A DNA stretch of 64,000 bases, taken from positions 60,275 to 124,274 of the forward strand of contig NZ_JAGQBH010000008.1 of NCBI RefSeq assembly GCF_024345535.1, given 5' to 3'. Positions 41,009 through 49,452 of the stretch are shown piece after piece. The notes beneath the pieces are model-generated. The model was not told the origin of the DNA and ran no database searches. It saw nothing but the letters and a program-made list of their open reading frames with translations. The stretch is from Cyanobium sp. N.Huapi 1H5. Lineage in GTDB: Bacteria; Cyanobacteriota; Cyanobacteriia; PCC-6307; Cyanobiaceae. The translations under genes and the position numbers were made by a program. The first letter of the stretch is position 1. Every line of letters starts with the position of its first letter.

Positions 41009-41160
41009 TCTCCCGGGCTTTTGTCCCTCCGTGCCACACACCGGTGAGAACAGGGTTCTCGGGTTCGGTGGGTGCGCTTCTCTCGGACCAGGCATCCCTC
41101 CGGCTGCAGGCAGTGCCAGCGATGGCAGTGCCCGCAAAGGGGGGACCGGAACCCTAGAAG
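41009..41160 (-). promoter_or_regulatory. Guanidine-I (ykkC) riboswitch
   Basis: Minus-strand RNA from 41160 to 41009 shows the conserved blocks in order: CTAGGGTTCCG near the 5' end, GGTCCGAGAGAAG in the centre, and ACAAAAGCCCGGGAGA at the 3' end, with variable hairpins between. It binds guanidinium and normally turns expression on. Downstream, GGCACGGAGGG of the aptamer (around 41025-41035) can pair with CCCCACCGTGCC (around 40988-40999), directly next to the gdmH ribosome site, which suggests control of translation rather than a terminator; no U-run follows. Confidence 0.93.
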
Positions 41161-41204
41161 CAATTTCCGCCTTGGGATCCTGAAGGCCCCCGGGCGGGAC
41201 GGTT

Positions 41205-41218
41205 GTGACGGTTGCTAC
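41205..41218 (-). promoter_or_regulatory. Candidate NtcA box for the guanidine operon
   Basis: Read on the plus strand, GTG-ACGGTTGC-TAC; consensus GTA-N8-TAC with one mismatch. Its centre is about 41 bp before 41170, and a CAGGAT hexamer (TAnnnT-like) lies at 41177-41182, so a class-II NtcA promoter would start transcription at about 41170, just ahead of the riboswitch. Inferred. Confidence 0.4.
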
Positions 41219-41236
41219 GGGATCGGGGCGGTGGCC

Positions 41237-41515
41237 TCAGGAAGGGCAGGGGAGGCCCGCCGCCTTGCGGTTGGTCTCGCGGCGCAGCAGCAGGAAGAGG
41301 TAGTCCGGGTCCTTGTACTGGCTGGGCAGGCACTGGTGCAGCTGCTCAAGCCGGTGCCAGCAGACCGTGCGCTGGATCTTCTTGAGGGTTCGGCCTTCCC
41401 GGACAAGCAGCCGCAGGGCCTTGCAGTACATCGAATAGTTGGCCTCCAATTCACCGATGGTGACTTTGGGGATCGTGACCTTCGGCAGGGACGCTGGAAG
41501 CGATCGGGCGGTCAT
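41237..41515 (-). CDS. DUF3136-family protein (copy 2)
   Basis: 92 residues. The family core ELEANYSMYCKALRLLVREGRTLKKIQRTVCWHRLEQLHQCLPSQYKDPDYLF is nearly complete. The N-terminus has a small internal repeat (KVTIPKVTI). Homologue of 19990-20226. It lies immediately upstream of the guanidine promoter on the same strand, but the candidate promoter between them suggests independent transcription. Function unknown. Confidence 0.85.
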   Translation of the reverse strand: MTARSLPASLPKVTIPKVTIGELEANYSMYCKALRLLVREGRTLKKIQRTVCWHRLEQLHQCLPSQYKDPDYLFLLLRRETNRKAAGLPCPS

Positions 41516-41720
41516 CGGCCATCCTTCGGGGCAGGCCCCGCAGAGATCCCCCCACTGTCGTCCATGGCCGGCCGGGGCGCGCCCCCCATCCGGGGACATT
41601 CCCGCCCGGTCCTCCCCCGGCCGGCGGTGGCCGCCATGGGGGTTCGCTGACCCGGACGGCACAGGGGGGTGGCGGCCCTTCCGATTCAGTTAAGGTTTGG
41701 TCAGCAGACGAGTGCCCGGC

Positions 41721-41879
41721 ATGTACAAGGACCATCCCGTCATGAACGCGCTGCTGGAGCAGCTCCGCTCCCTCAACGAGCAGTACAGCGACCTGCCCAA
41801 CGAGCTCAACCGCTACCGCGTCGTCCGCCAGGAGCAGCTGATCGCCCAGTGGGCCCCCGGCGTCAGCGTCGCCGGCTGA
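41721..41879 (+). CDS. Small HPV/NRYR-type protein, tandem copy 1
   Basis: 52 residues from the ATG of MYKDHPV. Pattern HPVMNALLEQLRSLNEQY...ELNRYRVVRQEQLIAQW; amphipathic helix plus a basic RYRVVRQEQ segment. It is repeated in the next gene with the same spacing of key residues (HPV, SL-EQY, NRYR, RQEQLI-QW), so the two arose by tandem duplication. Family not recognised. Confidence 0.7.
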   Translation: MYKDHPVMNALLEQLRSLNEQYSDLPNELNRYRVVRQEQLIAQWAPGVSVAG

Positions 41880-41950
41880 GTCTCGCCCTGGCCAGGGCGG
41901 CCCGATGGCCCCCCCTCCCCACCCCCTGTTGATGCCTCACCCGTGAGGTG

Positions 41951-42154
41951 ATGAACAAGAACCACCCCGTCTACCACTCCCTCGTCGCCAGGCTGGAGAG
42001 CCTCAGGGAGCAATACCGTCAGCATCCCAGCGAGCGGAACCGCTACCGACTGGTGCGTCAGGAGCAGCTCATCTCCCAGTGGGTGGCCGCCTCCGACCTG
42101 CCGTCGCCCACCCTCTCCCCCAGGGGCGGCGCGCCGGCACCGGCGCCAACATGA
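41951..42154 (+). CDS. Small HPV/NRYR-type protein, tandem copy 2
   Basis: 67 residues from ATG (a GTG lies one codon earlier). The first 45 residues align with the preceding gene: HPVYHSLVARLESLREQYRQHPSERNRYRLVRQEQLISQWV. A Pro/Ala-rich tail is added. 71 bp separates the copies. Confidence 0.7.
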   Translation: MNKNHPVYHSLVARLESLREQYRQHPSERNRYRLVRQEQLISQWVAASDLPSPTLSPRGGAPAPAPT

Positions 42155-42259
42155 AGAAAATCTCTCGCTTTGCCGTCGGGTGTTCCTTGCTGCTCTCGGG
42201 AGCCCATCCATCGGCTATTCCGTAGACAGCACACCCCTGTCGGCTGTACGGGCAAAGGT

Positions 42260-43252
42260 ATGGGCAAAGGTTCGGGTAAAGGTCCTGGCAAAGGCCATGA
42301 CAAAGGACATGACAAAAAGGAAAAAGGAAGTCTCAAGATCAAGACCCTGAAGATCAAGCCGCCGAAGGCGAAAGCATCCCGAACCCTCGGCGCTTCCGCC
42401 GTGAGCGAGTCGGACCTCTACAGGCCCTCTCCGATCTTCGACGACCTCGCCAACCATTCCGAGGGCCGCCCCCCCAAGCTGGATCGCAAGTTCTACGAGA
42501 AGGAACTGGCCCGGCTCCAGGTGGAGCTGGTCAAGATGCAGTACTGGGCCAAGCATGTGGGGTACCGCATGATCCTGCTGTTCGAGGGCCGGGATGCCGC
42601 CGGCAAGGGCGGCACCATCAAGCGCATCACCGAGCCGCTCAACCCCCGGGGCTGCAACGTGGTGGCCCTGGGCACCCCCTCCGACCAGCAGAAGACCCAG
42701 TGGTACTTCCAGCGCTACGTCGAGAACTTCCCCTCCGCCGGGGAAATCGTCCTGTTCGACCGCAGCTGGTACAACCGGGCCGGCGTCGAGAAGGTGATGG
42801 GCTTCTGCACGCCGGAGCAGGTGGATGAATTCATGCTCTCCTGTCCGGAATTCGAGCGCATGCTGGTGCGCAGCGGCATCACCCTGATCAAGTACTGGTT
42901 CTCCGTCAGCGATGACGAGCAGGAGGCCCGGTTCCGCTCCCGCCTGGAGGATCCCGCCCGCCGCTGGAAGCTGAGCCCGATGGACCTGGAATCCCGGGAC
43001 CGCTGGGTGGAGTTCTCCCGGGCCAAGGACGAGATGTTCGCCCACACCAACATCCCGGAGGCCCCCTGGTTCACCGTCGAGGCCAATGACAAGCGCCGGG
43101 CCCGGCTCAACTGCATCCGTCACCTGCTCAGCAAGGTCCCCTACGAGGACATGACCCCCAAGGCGATCGAACTGCCACCCCGCAAGAGCGGTGCCGACTA
43201 CCAGCGCCCCCCGATGAACGAACAGTTCTTCGTGCCCAACGCCTATCCCTGA
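42260..43252 (+). CDS. ppk2: Polyphosphate kinase 2
   Basis: 330 residues from the ATG of MGKGSGKG. Phosphorylates nucleoside diphosphates (or makes polyP) with polyphosphate. PPK2 motifs: Walker A FEGRDAAGKGGTIKR, Walker B FDRSWYNRAGVEKVMGF, a lid region with RRWKLSPMDLESRDRW and the NDKRRARLN end. The first 40 residues are a Gly-Lys/His-Asp-Lys low-complexity tract encoded by GGCAAAGG-like DNA repeats (about 42250-42320), possibly for polyP or nucleic-acid binding. An upstream in-frame start would add 30 unrelated residues. Confidence 0.95.
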   Translation: MGKGSGKGPGKGHDKGHDKKEKGSLKIKTLKIKPPKAKASRTLGASAVSESDLYRPSPIFDDLANHSEGRPPKLDRKFYEKELARLQVELVKMQYWAKHVGYRMILLFEGRDAAGKGGTIKRITEPLNPRGCNVVALGTPSDQQKTQWYFQRYVENFPSAGEIVLFDRSWYNRAGVEKVMGFCTPEQVDEFMLSCPEFERMLVRSGITLIKYWFSVSDDEQEARFRSRLEDPARRWKLSPMDLESRDRWVEFSRAKDEMFAHTNIPEAPWFTVEANDKRRARLNCIRHLLSKVPYEDMTPKAIELPPRKSGADYQRPPMNEQFFVPNAYP

Positions 43253-45627
43253 GCCCCCTCGACCAGCCAGCGGCGGCCCCCGAGCAGCTCCAGCCAGACC
43301 AGCACCACCAGCCAGTGGATCAGCACCGGGGCCGCGATGGACCCGGTGAGCTGGTAGGCGGCCACGCACGTCACCCCCAGCAGGGCGGCCAGGAGCAGGA
43401 AGCGGCCGTCGTCGAAAAGCTTGCGGCCCCGGCGGTACCAGAGCCGGCCGGCCAGCGGATGCCAGGCGACGAAGAGCCCCACGCTCAGGGCCCCCCAGGC
43501 GAGGGTGGCCGCAGCGCCCAGACCTTCCAGGGGATGGGGGAGCAGGGCGGCCCGGAACAGGGTCTCCTCCACCAGGGCCGGGGACAGCAGCAGGGCCGGG
43601 GCCCGGCGCAGCATCAGCCAGGGCCGCAGCGCTGATGCCGTCGCCGGCAGGAAGCCGCTGCGGCGCCCCAGGGGCAGGGCGAGGGCGGCGTAGGCCCCCA
43701 GCAGCAGGGCCGTCAGGGACAGGCCGGTTCCGGCGAGGGGCGTGAAAAAGGCATCCATCAGCCGGGGCAAAGCCAGCCCCACCACGGGCAGCTGACCGAG
43801 CAGCTGGGTCGGCGCCAGGGGGGCCAGGCGCCGGTCGGCGCCGGGGAGCTGGTTGGTGCGCAGGACATGGAGCGGATCCCCGTGGCGCAGGAACACCCGG
43901 GCCATCTCGTCGTGGGCGCGGCGGGGCAGCATCGAGCGCCAGCTGAGCAGGCCATCCCAGAGGCTGGGGCTGGCCCTGAAGCGGTCCGGTGCATCGCCGG
44001 GCCGGTCCATCAGCGAGGCGTTGTGGCGCCAGTCGGCGCGCACCATGCCGAAGGGCGTCAGCAGGGCATCAAGGGAGCGGGCCAGGGAGGCGAGCCGGGG
44101 CAGTTCGGTGCCGTCGAGCTCGCGGCGGCGGCGGCGCAGCTGGTCGATGGCGATCCACAGGGCCTGGCTGGAATCCTGCACGCAGGAGATGGCCGGCGAC
44201 ACCAGGGAGACCCCGCCGCCGTCGCCGCTGCGGTAGCGGGCCATCAGCACCTCCGCCTGGATCGCCAGTTCCTCCAGCAGCAGGGGGTCGGTGCGCACCA
44301 GCACGTCCGAGATCGGCCGCGTCCCGAGCCAGCCCCGCTGCAGGTTGCCGGTGTAGGCGCTCCAGTCCTGGCTGCCCGAGACGATGCCGTTGGGATTGTT
44401 GGCGTAGATCTGGTGATAGCGCAGGTCGAAGCGGGGCTCCCCGCTGAAGGGATCGATCACGACCCGGGCGGCACCGAAGGCGAAGTGCCCCGTCACCGTG
44501 AAGCCGCTGATCGGCTCGCCATCGGGACCGCCGATGCCGCCGAAGTTGTGGATCAGCAGGGTACGGTCGCCGGGTTGCCAGGGGGCGTGCTCGCCATCGG
44601 GATCCAGCTCCACCCGGCTGAAGCGGCCGCGCCGGGTCTCGCTGTCGCTCCAGTTGACCCGGCTGATCGCGTTGAGGCCGGCGGCGGTGCCCCGCAGAAC
44701 CCGGTCGCTCTCCAGACGGGTGAGATGGCGGGGTTCCAGGGCCTGGGCGGTGAAGGTTCCGTCGCTGTCCGGGGCGCCGTAGAGGTACCAGCCGTCGCTG
44801 CCGACGGGGGACTCCAGCAGTCCCTGGGGGTCGAAGAAGCGCCGGCCATGGCGATCGGGGGGCTGGCGGGGCAGTCGCACCGTCTCGATCGGGCCGACGA
44901 AGTCCCCCTGGCCCCGGTCGTAGTGCTGCACCTGGAAGCGCTCCGGGTCGGCAGGGTCGCGGGAGAGCAGTCGCACCAGAGCCACCCAGCGGCCCGTGCT
45001 CTGCAGGGGCGGGCGAGCGATCCGCAGCACGGTGTCCCCGTCCCGCCGCTCGACGTCCACCTCCTCAAGCGCCACGGTGATGTCGTCGTGGGGATGGGCC
45101 CCCGCCAGGGTCTGCAGCGGGCCGACGTCGTTGCGGCCGTCGAGGCGGGTGGGCACCACATTGCCCTGCTGCGCCGCAAGCCGGGCCTGGGCCCCGAGCC
45201 GCACCGGCGTGCTCACCTTGCCCACAAGGGCCCGCAGCATCGGCTCGTCCTGCCAGCCCAGCCGCAGGCGCTGGCCGACCAGGGCGTCGTGGCCCGCCGG
45301 GGCCTGCTCCAGCTCCAGCCACACCCAGTCGCCGCCGCCCGGGGCCATCTCGGCCGCAGCCGGAAGGATCAGGCGCCCGAACCAGTCGCCATGGGGGCGG
45401 TAGAGGGCTAGGTCCGGCCGACGCTCCAGGGGATAGTGCTCCGGTCGGTTGAAGGGGGCCTGCCAGGCCAGGTCGTAGCTGGTGGCCGGTGGGGGAGGCG
45501 GCGCGGCCAGGGCACCCCTGGCCAGGGGCAGGACCAGCAGCACCATGGCCAGAACGGCCGTCAGAAGCGTCAGCCGGCGGCGGCGGTCGGGACGAGGCCG
45601 CCCGGGTTTGGCTGGGGGCGGCGGCAT
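43243..45627 (-). CDS. Large secreted beta domain fused to a CPBP-family membrane protease
   Basis: 794 residues. Signal or anchor segment at about 18-40, a long periplasmic region (about 50-600) rich in beta-type and aromatic segments (RLESDRVLRGTAAGLNAISRVNWSD, LLIHNFGGIGGPDGEPISGFTVTGHFAFG), then a multi-helix C-terminus with CPBP motifs VEETLFRAALL, FVAWHPLAG and LIHWLVVLVWLELL. The C-terminal unit is an intramembrane protease of the Rce1/Abi type. The large N-terminal domain is not familiar to me. It overlaps ppk2 tail to tail by 10 bp. Confidence 0.82.
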   Translation of the reverse strand: MPPPPAKPGRPRPDRRRRLTLLTAVLAMVLLVLPLARGALAAPPPPPATSYDLAWQAPFNRPEHYPLERRPDLALYRPHGDWFGRLILPAAAEMAPGGGDWVWLELEQAPAGHDALVGQRLRLGWQDEPMLRALVGKVSTPVRLGAQARLAAQQGNVVPTRLDGRNDVGPLQTLAGAHPHDDITVALEEVDVERRDGDTVLRIARPPLQSTGRWVALVRLLSRDPADPERFQVQHYDRGQGDFVGPIETVRLPRQPPDRHGRRFFDPQGLLESPVGSDGWYLYGAPDSDGTFTAQALEPRHLTRLESDRVLRGTAAGLNAISRVNWSDSETRRGRFSRVELDPDGEHAPWQPGDRTLLIHNFGGIGGPDGEPISGFTVTGHFAFGAARVVIDPFSGEPRFDLRYHQIYANNPNGIVSGSQDWSAYTGNLQRGWLGTRPISDVLVRTDPLLLEELAIQAEVLMARYRSGDGGGVSLVSPAISCVQDSSQALWIAIDQLRRRRRELDGTELPRLASLARSLDALLTPFGMVRADWRHNASLMDRPGDAPDRFRASPSLWDGLLSWRSMLPRRAHDEMARVFLRHGDPLHVLRTNQLPGADRRLAPLAPTQLLGQLPVVGLALPRLMDAFFTPLAGTGLSLTALLLGAYAALALPLGRRSGFLPATASALRPWLMLRRAPALLLSPALVEETLFRAALLPHPLEGLGAAATLAWGALSVGLFVAWHPLAGRLWYRRGRKLFDDGRFLLLAALLGVTCVAAYQLTGSIAAPVLIHWLVVLVWLELLGGRRWLVEGAQG

Positions 45628-45633
45628 GGGGGC

Positions 45634-46215
45634 CTATCCGCCGCTTTCCCGGTGGATCGCCAGGGCCGCCAGCACGCCGCCGGCGAAACCGGAGGCGTGG
45701 CCGATCCAGCTCACCCCCGGGGGACTCAGGAACGGCAGCAGGCTGGGCAGCGCCCCCCCGTAGGCGAAGAGCGCGGTGAGCGACAGCAGGATCGAGAGGG
45801 GACGGCGCTCCAGCCAGCCGATCAGCAGTAAGTAGCCCAGCAGTCCGTAGATCACGCCGGACAGGCCATGGCTGGCCTGGTGCCAGAACAGCCAGACCGG
45901 TATCGCCGTGGCGTAGACCCCCAGCCATACCGCCAGATAGTCGCCCCGGCTCTTGGCCAGCACCAGCCAGGACAGGGGCAGGAACCAGAGGCTGTTGCTG
46001 ATCAGGTGGCCGAAGCCGCCGTGGCTGAAGGGGGCGGTGAGCACCCCGAGGAAGGGGCCCCCCGGCACCATCGGCAGGTTCCAGCGACCCCCGAAGAAGA
46101 CCTGGTCGATGATCTCCTGCACCCAGGGCACCGCCAGGATCAGCACCGGCAGCACGGCCATGCCCTTCAGACGCGACAGGCTGCGGTCGAGCCGCTGGGC
46201 AAGGGAACCGGCCAT
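45634..46215 (-). CDS. Rhomboid-family intramembrane serine protease
   Basis: 193 residues with six hydrophobic helices. Catalytic Ser119 in SHGLSGVIYG and His173 in WIGHASGFAGG; FSHGGFGHLISNSLWFLP is the helix-2 motif. Cuts membrane proteins in the lipid bilayer. The stop lies 6 bp before the CPBP-fusion start, so two intramembrane proteases are co-transcribed. Confidence 0.92.
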   Translation of the reverse strand: MAGSLAQRLDRSLSRLKGMAVLPVLILAVPWVQEIIDQVFFGGRWNLPMVPGGPFLGVLTAPFSHGGFGHLISNSLWFLPLSWLVLAKSRGDYLAVWLGVYATAIPVWLFWHQASHGLSGVIYGLLGYLLLIGWLERRPLSILLSLTALFAYGGALPSLLPFLSPPGVSWIGHASGFAGGVLAALAIHRESGG

Positions 46216-46251
46216 GGCCGCAGGCGAACGGGCAGTGCGTGTCAGCCTGTC

Positions 46252-47205
46252 CTAGCTCCCCAGCGGGCCGCTCAGCAGCCACCACCACAGCGGAACCGAG
46301 ACCAGGGCCAGGGCGGTGCTCCAGAGCACCAGCGTCGCCACGGCATCGACAGCCTGCCGCCGCCCGGCCGCGGCCGCTTGCGATGGCCCGGCAGCGACCG
46401 CTTCCGTGAGCAGCAGCACCGAGATGGCCGTGGGGGCCGCCGCCTGCAGCACCACCGCGTCCCGCAACGGGGAGGGCAGGCCCAGCAGCCCCGCCAGCAG
46501 CAGCATGGCCAGGGGCAGCACCAGGAGCTTGCCCACCAGGGGCGCCATCAGAGCGGATGCCCCGGCCGGGCTGTCAGCTCCCGTCGGCCCGGCAGGGCGG
46601 CGACGGAGCATCAGGCCCAGCCGCATCCCCACCAGGGCCAGGGCCACCAGGACCACCAGCCGGGCCGGCCACCACAGCCACTGGGCCAGTGGCGCGCTCC
46701 AGGGGGTCTGGTGCAGCAGCACGGCCAGCGCCAGAGCCCGCATGGCCGGGCTGGCGGTCAGCACCCCCAGTTGGCGGCGCACGCCGGTGGCGCGCCGGTC
46801 CACCAGCAGCGGACCGAGGGTCCAGGTGATCAGCGTGGCCATCAGATCGAAGGCGATCGTGAAGCCGATGGCCTCGGCGGGAAGCAGGGCCAGGGCCACG
46901 GGCAGCCCCCAGTAGCTGGTGTTGCCCACGACGCAGCCCAGCTGCAGGCTGCCCTCAGGGATGCAACGGCCCAGGGCTGGCAGGCGCAGCAGCAGCAGGC
47001 CCAGGCCCGAGGCGGCCGCCGCCATCAGGGCCGCCGTGAGCAGCTCGGCCTGGAAGCCCGCCCGCAGCAGCAGGGCCACCAGGCTGATGGGGATGCCCCA
47101 GGTGATCAGCGGCGGGGCGATCCGTCCCGGCAGCCCGGGGAACCGCATCCCCAGCAGCAGGCCGAGACCGAGGCAGGGGACCAGTTCGAGCAGGAACCGC
47201 AGCAC
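46252..47205 (-). CDS. AEC-family (auxin-efflux-carrier-like) transporter
   Basis: 317 residues, about ten helices in two halves. LITWGIPISLVALLLRAG, CVVGNTSYWGLPVAL and the AAPTAISVLLLTEA segment near the end are typical of the family, which exports small acids such as malate in bacteria. Substrate unknown. The stop is 36 bp from the rhomboid start. Confidence 0.85.
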   Translation of the reverse strand: MLRFLLELVPCLGLGLLLGMRFPGLPGRIAPPLITWGIPISLVALLLRAGFQAELLTAALMAAAASGLGLLLLRLPALGRCIPEGSLQLGCVVGNTSYWGLPVALALLPAEAIGFTIAFDLMATLITWTLGPLLVDRRATGVRRQLGVLTASPAMRALALAVLLHQTPWSAPLAQWLWWPARLVVLVALALVGMRLGLMLRRRPAGPTGADSPAGASALMAPLVGKLLVLPLAMLLLAGLLGLPSPLRDAVVLQAAAPTAISVLLLTEAVAAGPSQAAAAGRRQAVDAVATLVLWSTALALVSVPLWWWLLSGPLGS

Positions 47206-47300
47206 CAGCCCTCCACCGGCCTCCTGGTGTCCCCACCATGGCGGCCCCCGGCTTGCGGTGCTGCCTAGGGTCGTCGCTTCCCCAGGTGCCCAGGTCTTCG

Positions 47301-48107
47301 ATGCAATCCCCCATGCGCTCCGGTGCCGACAACGGCTTCGGCGGGCTCTGGCAGCTGGTCTTCGCCGCCGTGCTCGCCGGCCTGGTGCTGCTCACCCAGA
47401 CGGTGTTCATCGTGCCGGCGGGCAGTGTGGCCGTCGTCACCACCCTCGGCAAGGTCACCGGCGAGCCGCGGCAGCCGGGGGCCAACTTCAAGGTCCCCCT
47501 GGCCCAGAACACCTCGCTCTTTGATGTGCGCACCCAGGTGCGGCCGGAGCAGTTCTCCACCCTCACCAAGGACCTGCAGGTGATCCAGGCCACGGCCACG
47601 GTGAAGTACGCCATGAAGCCCGCCGAGGCGGGCCGCATCTATGAAACGATCGCCACCGATGACCAGCAGATCTATCCGCGGGTGATCCAGCCCTCCCTGC
47701 TGAAGGCCCTCAAGTCGGTGTTCTCCCAGTACGAACTGGTGACGATCGCCACCGAATGGAACTCCATCTCCGAACTGGTGCAGGAGAAGGTGGCCGAGGA
47801 GCTGCGCAAGTTCGACTACGTGACCGTGCAGGGTCTGGATCTGACGGGGCTGCAGATCGCCGAGGAGTACCGCGCCGCCATCGAGCAGAAGCAGATCGCC
47901 GAGCAGCAGCTGCTGCGGGCCCAGACGGAGGTGCTGATCGCCGAGCAGGAGGCCAAGCGCTACCAGACCCTCAACTCCAGCCTCGATGACCAGGTGCTCT
48001 ACAAGCTGTTCCTGGATAAGTGGGATGGGCAGACCTCGGTGGTGCCCGCCCTGCCGGGCGCTGCCGGGGGCGGCCTCAGCCCGGTGATCGTCAACGGCCG
48101 CCGCTGA
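47301..48107 (+). CDS. Prohibitin/SPFH-family membrane protein
   Basis: 268 residues from the ATG of MQSPMRSGAD. One N-terminal helix (about 15-37), an SPFH domain (VPAGSVAVVTTLGKVTGEP, IYPRVIQPSLLKALKSVFSQYE) and a coiled coil (AIEQKQIAEQQLLRAQTEVLIAEQEAKR). Cyanobacterial prohibitins form large membrane rings, with a proposed chaperone or stress role. Divergent from the AEC gene. Confidence 0.92.
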   Translation: MQSPMRSGADNGFGGLWQLVFAAVLAGLVLLTQTVFIVPAGSVAVVTTLGKVTGEPRQPGANFKVPLAQNTSLFDVRTQVRPEQFSTLTKDLQVIQATATVKYAMKPAEAGRIYETIATDDQQIYPRVIQPSLLKALKSVFSQYELVTIATEWNSISELVQEKVAEELRKFDYVTVQGLDLTGLQIAEEYRAAIEQKQIAEQQLLRAQTEVLIAEQEAKRYQTLNSSLDDQVLYKLFLDKWDGQTSVVPALPGAAGGGLSPVIVNGRR

Positions 48108-48119
48108 GCGGGACGTCCG

Positions 48120-49074
48120 ATGAACGGGGGGATTCTCGATGTGGATCTGCTGGCCTTTGAGCGGGGCGACGCGAGGGCCCGCGACGCCGTCGTCGATGGG
48201 GTGAGGCGCAGCCTGGCCAGCGGCTTCGTGTACACCAGCAGCGATCTGCCCGTCGACCTGCTGGACACCGCCTATGGGCTCCTGCAGCGGTTCTTCGCCC
48301 TTGAGGCCGACACCAAGCGGCGTTTCAAGGCCCGGCGCCAGCGGCCAGACCGGTTACACCGAGGTGCTCGTCGAAACCGCCGCCGGCAGCGATCACCCGG
48401 ACTGGAAGGAGATGCTGAACTGGTCGGCGCCCCTGCCGGCCGGCCATCCCCTGCGGCTCCGTTTCCCGGGGTTCTATCCCGAACAGGTCCTGCCGGAGGC
48501 GGCCGTTCCGGGCATCACCGCCGTGCTGGGGGAATTCCACCGGGCGATCGCCGATCTCCAACGGCGCTTTCTGCGGGTGATCGCCGTGGGCATGGGCTGC
48601 GGTGATGGCTTCTTCGAGGAGATGGTGCGTGAGGCCCCCACCCTTACCCGGGCCCTGCGCTATCCCCCCATGGCCCAGGCACCGGGGGAAGGCCACCTCT
48701 GGGCGGCGGCCCATGGGGACATCAATCTGATCACCGCCCTGCCGCGGGCCAGCGGTCCGGGGCTGCAGGTGCGCGTGGCCGGGGAATGGGTGGAAGCGGC
48801 TCCGCCGGAGGGGCGGGTGATCATCAACACGGGGCTGATGCTGGAGCTTCTTTCCAACGGCCGCATCCCCACCGGCTGGCATCGGGTGGTGGCGCCGCCG
48901 GGGGCCAGCGAAGAGCGTCACAGCGTCGTGCAGTTCTGCCATGCCAGGCCCTGGACGATCCTGGCGCCGGTGCCCTCCTGCTGCGGCCCGGATCAGCCGC
49001 AGCGTTACAGCGCCATATCCGCAGCAGATGCCCTCGAAGAGGTGCTTTACCGCATCAATCTGCTCGAGAACTGA
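48120..49074 (+). pseudogene. 2OG-Fe(II) oxygenase, frameshifted
   Basis: The N-terminal part reads from ATG 48120 (ILDVDLLAFERGDARARDAVVDGVRRSLASGF...ALEADTKRRFKA); the rest is in the +1 frame (GASGQTGYTEVLVETAAG to LEEVLYRINLLEN, 49074). The break is at about 48330-48333, in a short C run: two missing C or one extra base would restore KAPGASGQTGY. The downstream part keeps the His-x-Asp (AAHGDIN) and second His (GWHRVV) and Arg-x-Ser (ERHSV) ligands, as in isopenicillin-N-synthase-like oxygenases. Either a recent pseudogene or a sequencing error. Confidence 0.82.
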
Positions 49075-49354
49075 ACATCCGCTGGCGAGGATGGCGGTCG
49101 TTGAGAAGTCCGCCGTCGCCCATGAGTTCGACGATCCAGGGTGCCGGGATTCTCTCGATGTCGCCGGTGTCGATGTTGAGCACCCGGGCAAAATCCGCTG
49201 GAGTAGGGCCGCTGAGCTCACAGATCCGGCCGATGAACCACGGCCTGCCGGCCATGGCCACCACGGCCAGGTGCCCGGCTCGGGCCTCGCGGAAGCGCTG
49301 GGGGTTGGCCCGCCGCAGGGGGGCCACCGCTGGATCGATCTGGCCGGGCGCCAT
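49055..49354 (-). CDS. Conserved hypothetical protein
   Basis: 99 residues from the ATG of MAPGQID. Alpha/beta pattern with HLAVVAMAGRPWFIGRICELSGPTPADFARVLNIDTGDIERIPAPWIVELMGDGG. No signal peptide, no known motif. It overlaps the oxygenase 3' end by 20 bp, tail to tail. Confidence 0.6.
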   Translation of the reverse strand: MAPGQIDPAVAPLRRANPQRFREARAGHLAVVAMAGRPWFIGRICELSGPTPADFARVLNIDTGDIERIPAPWIVELMGDGGLLNDRHPRQRMFSSRAD

Positions 49355-49452
49355 GGCAGACCTCTGGTACACCTGTACTGTAGCTGGATCGCTCCGGCGC
49401 GCCACCGGTTGGCGGGAGCCCCATAGGCTGGGCCCAACCAGAGATCGAATCC

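Noticed and set aside
41101..41160. Terminator hairpin after the DUF3136 gene
   Set aside because: The hairpins here belong to the guanidine-I aptamer and lack a U-run.
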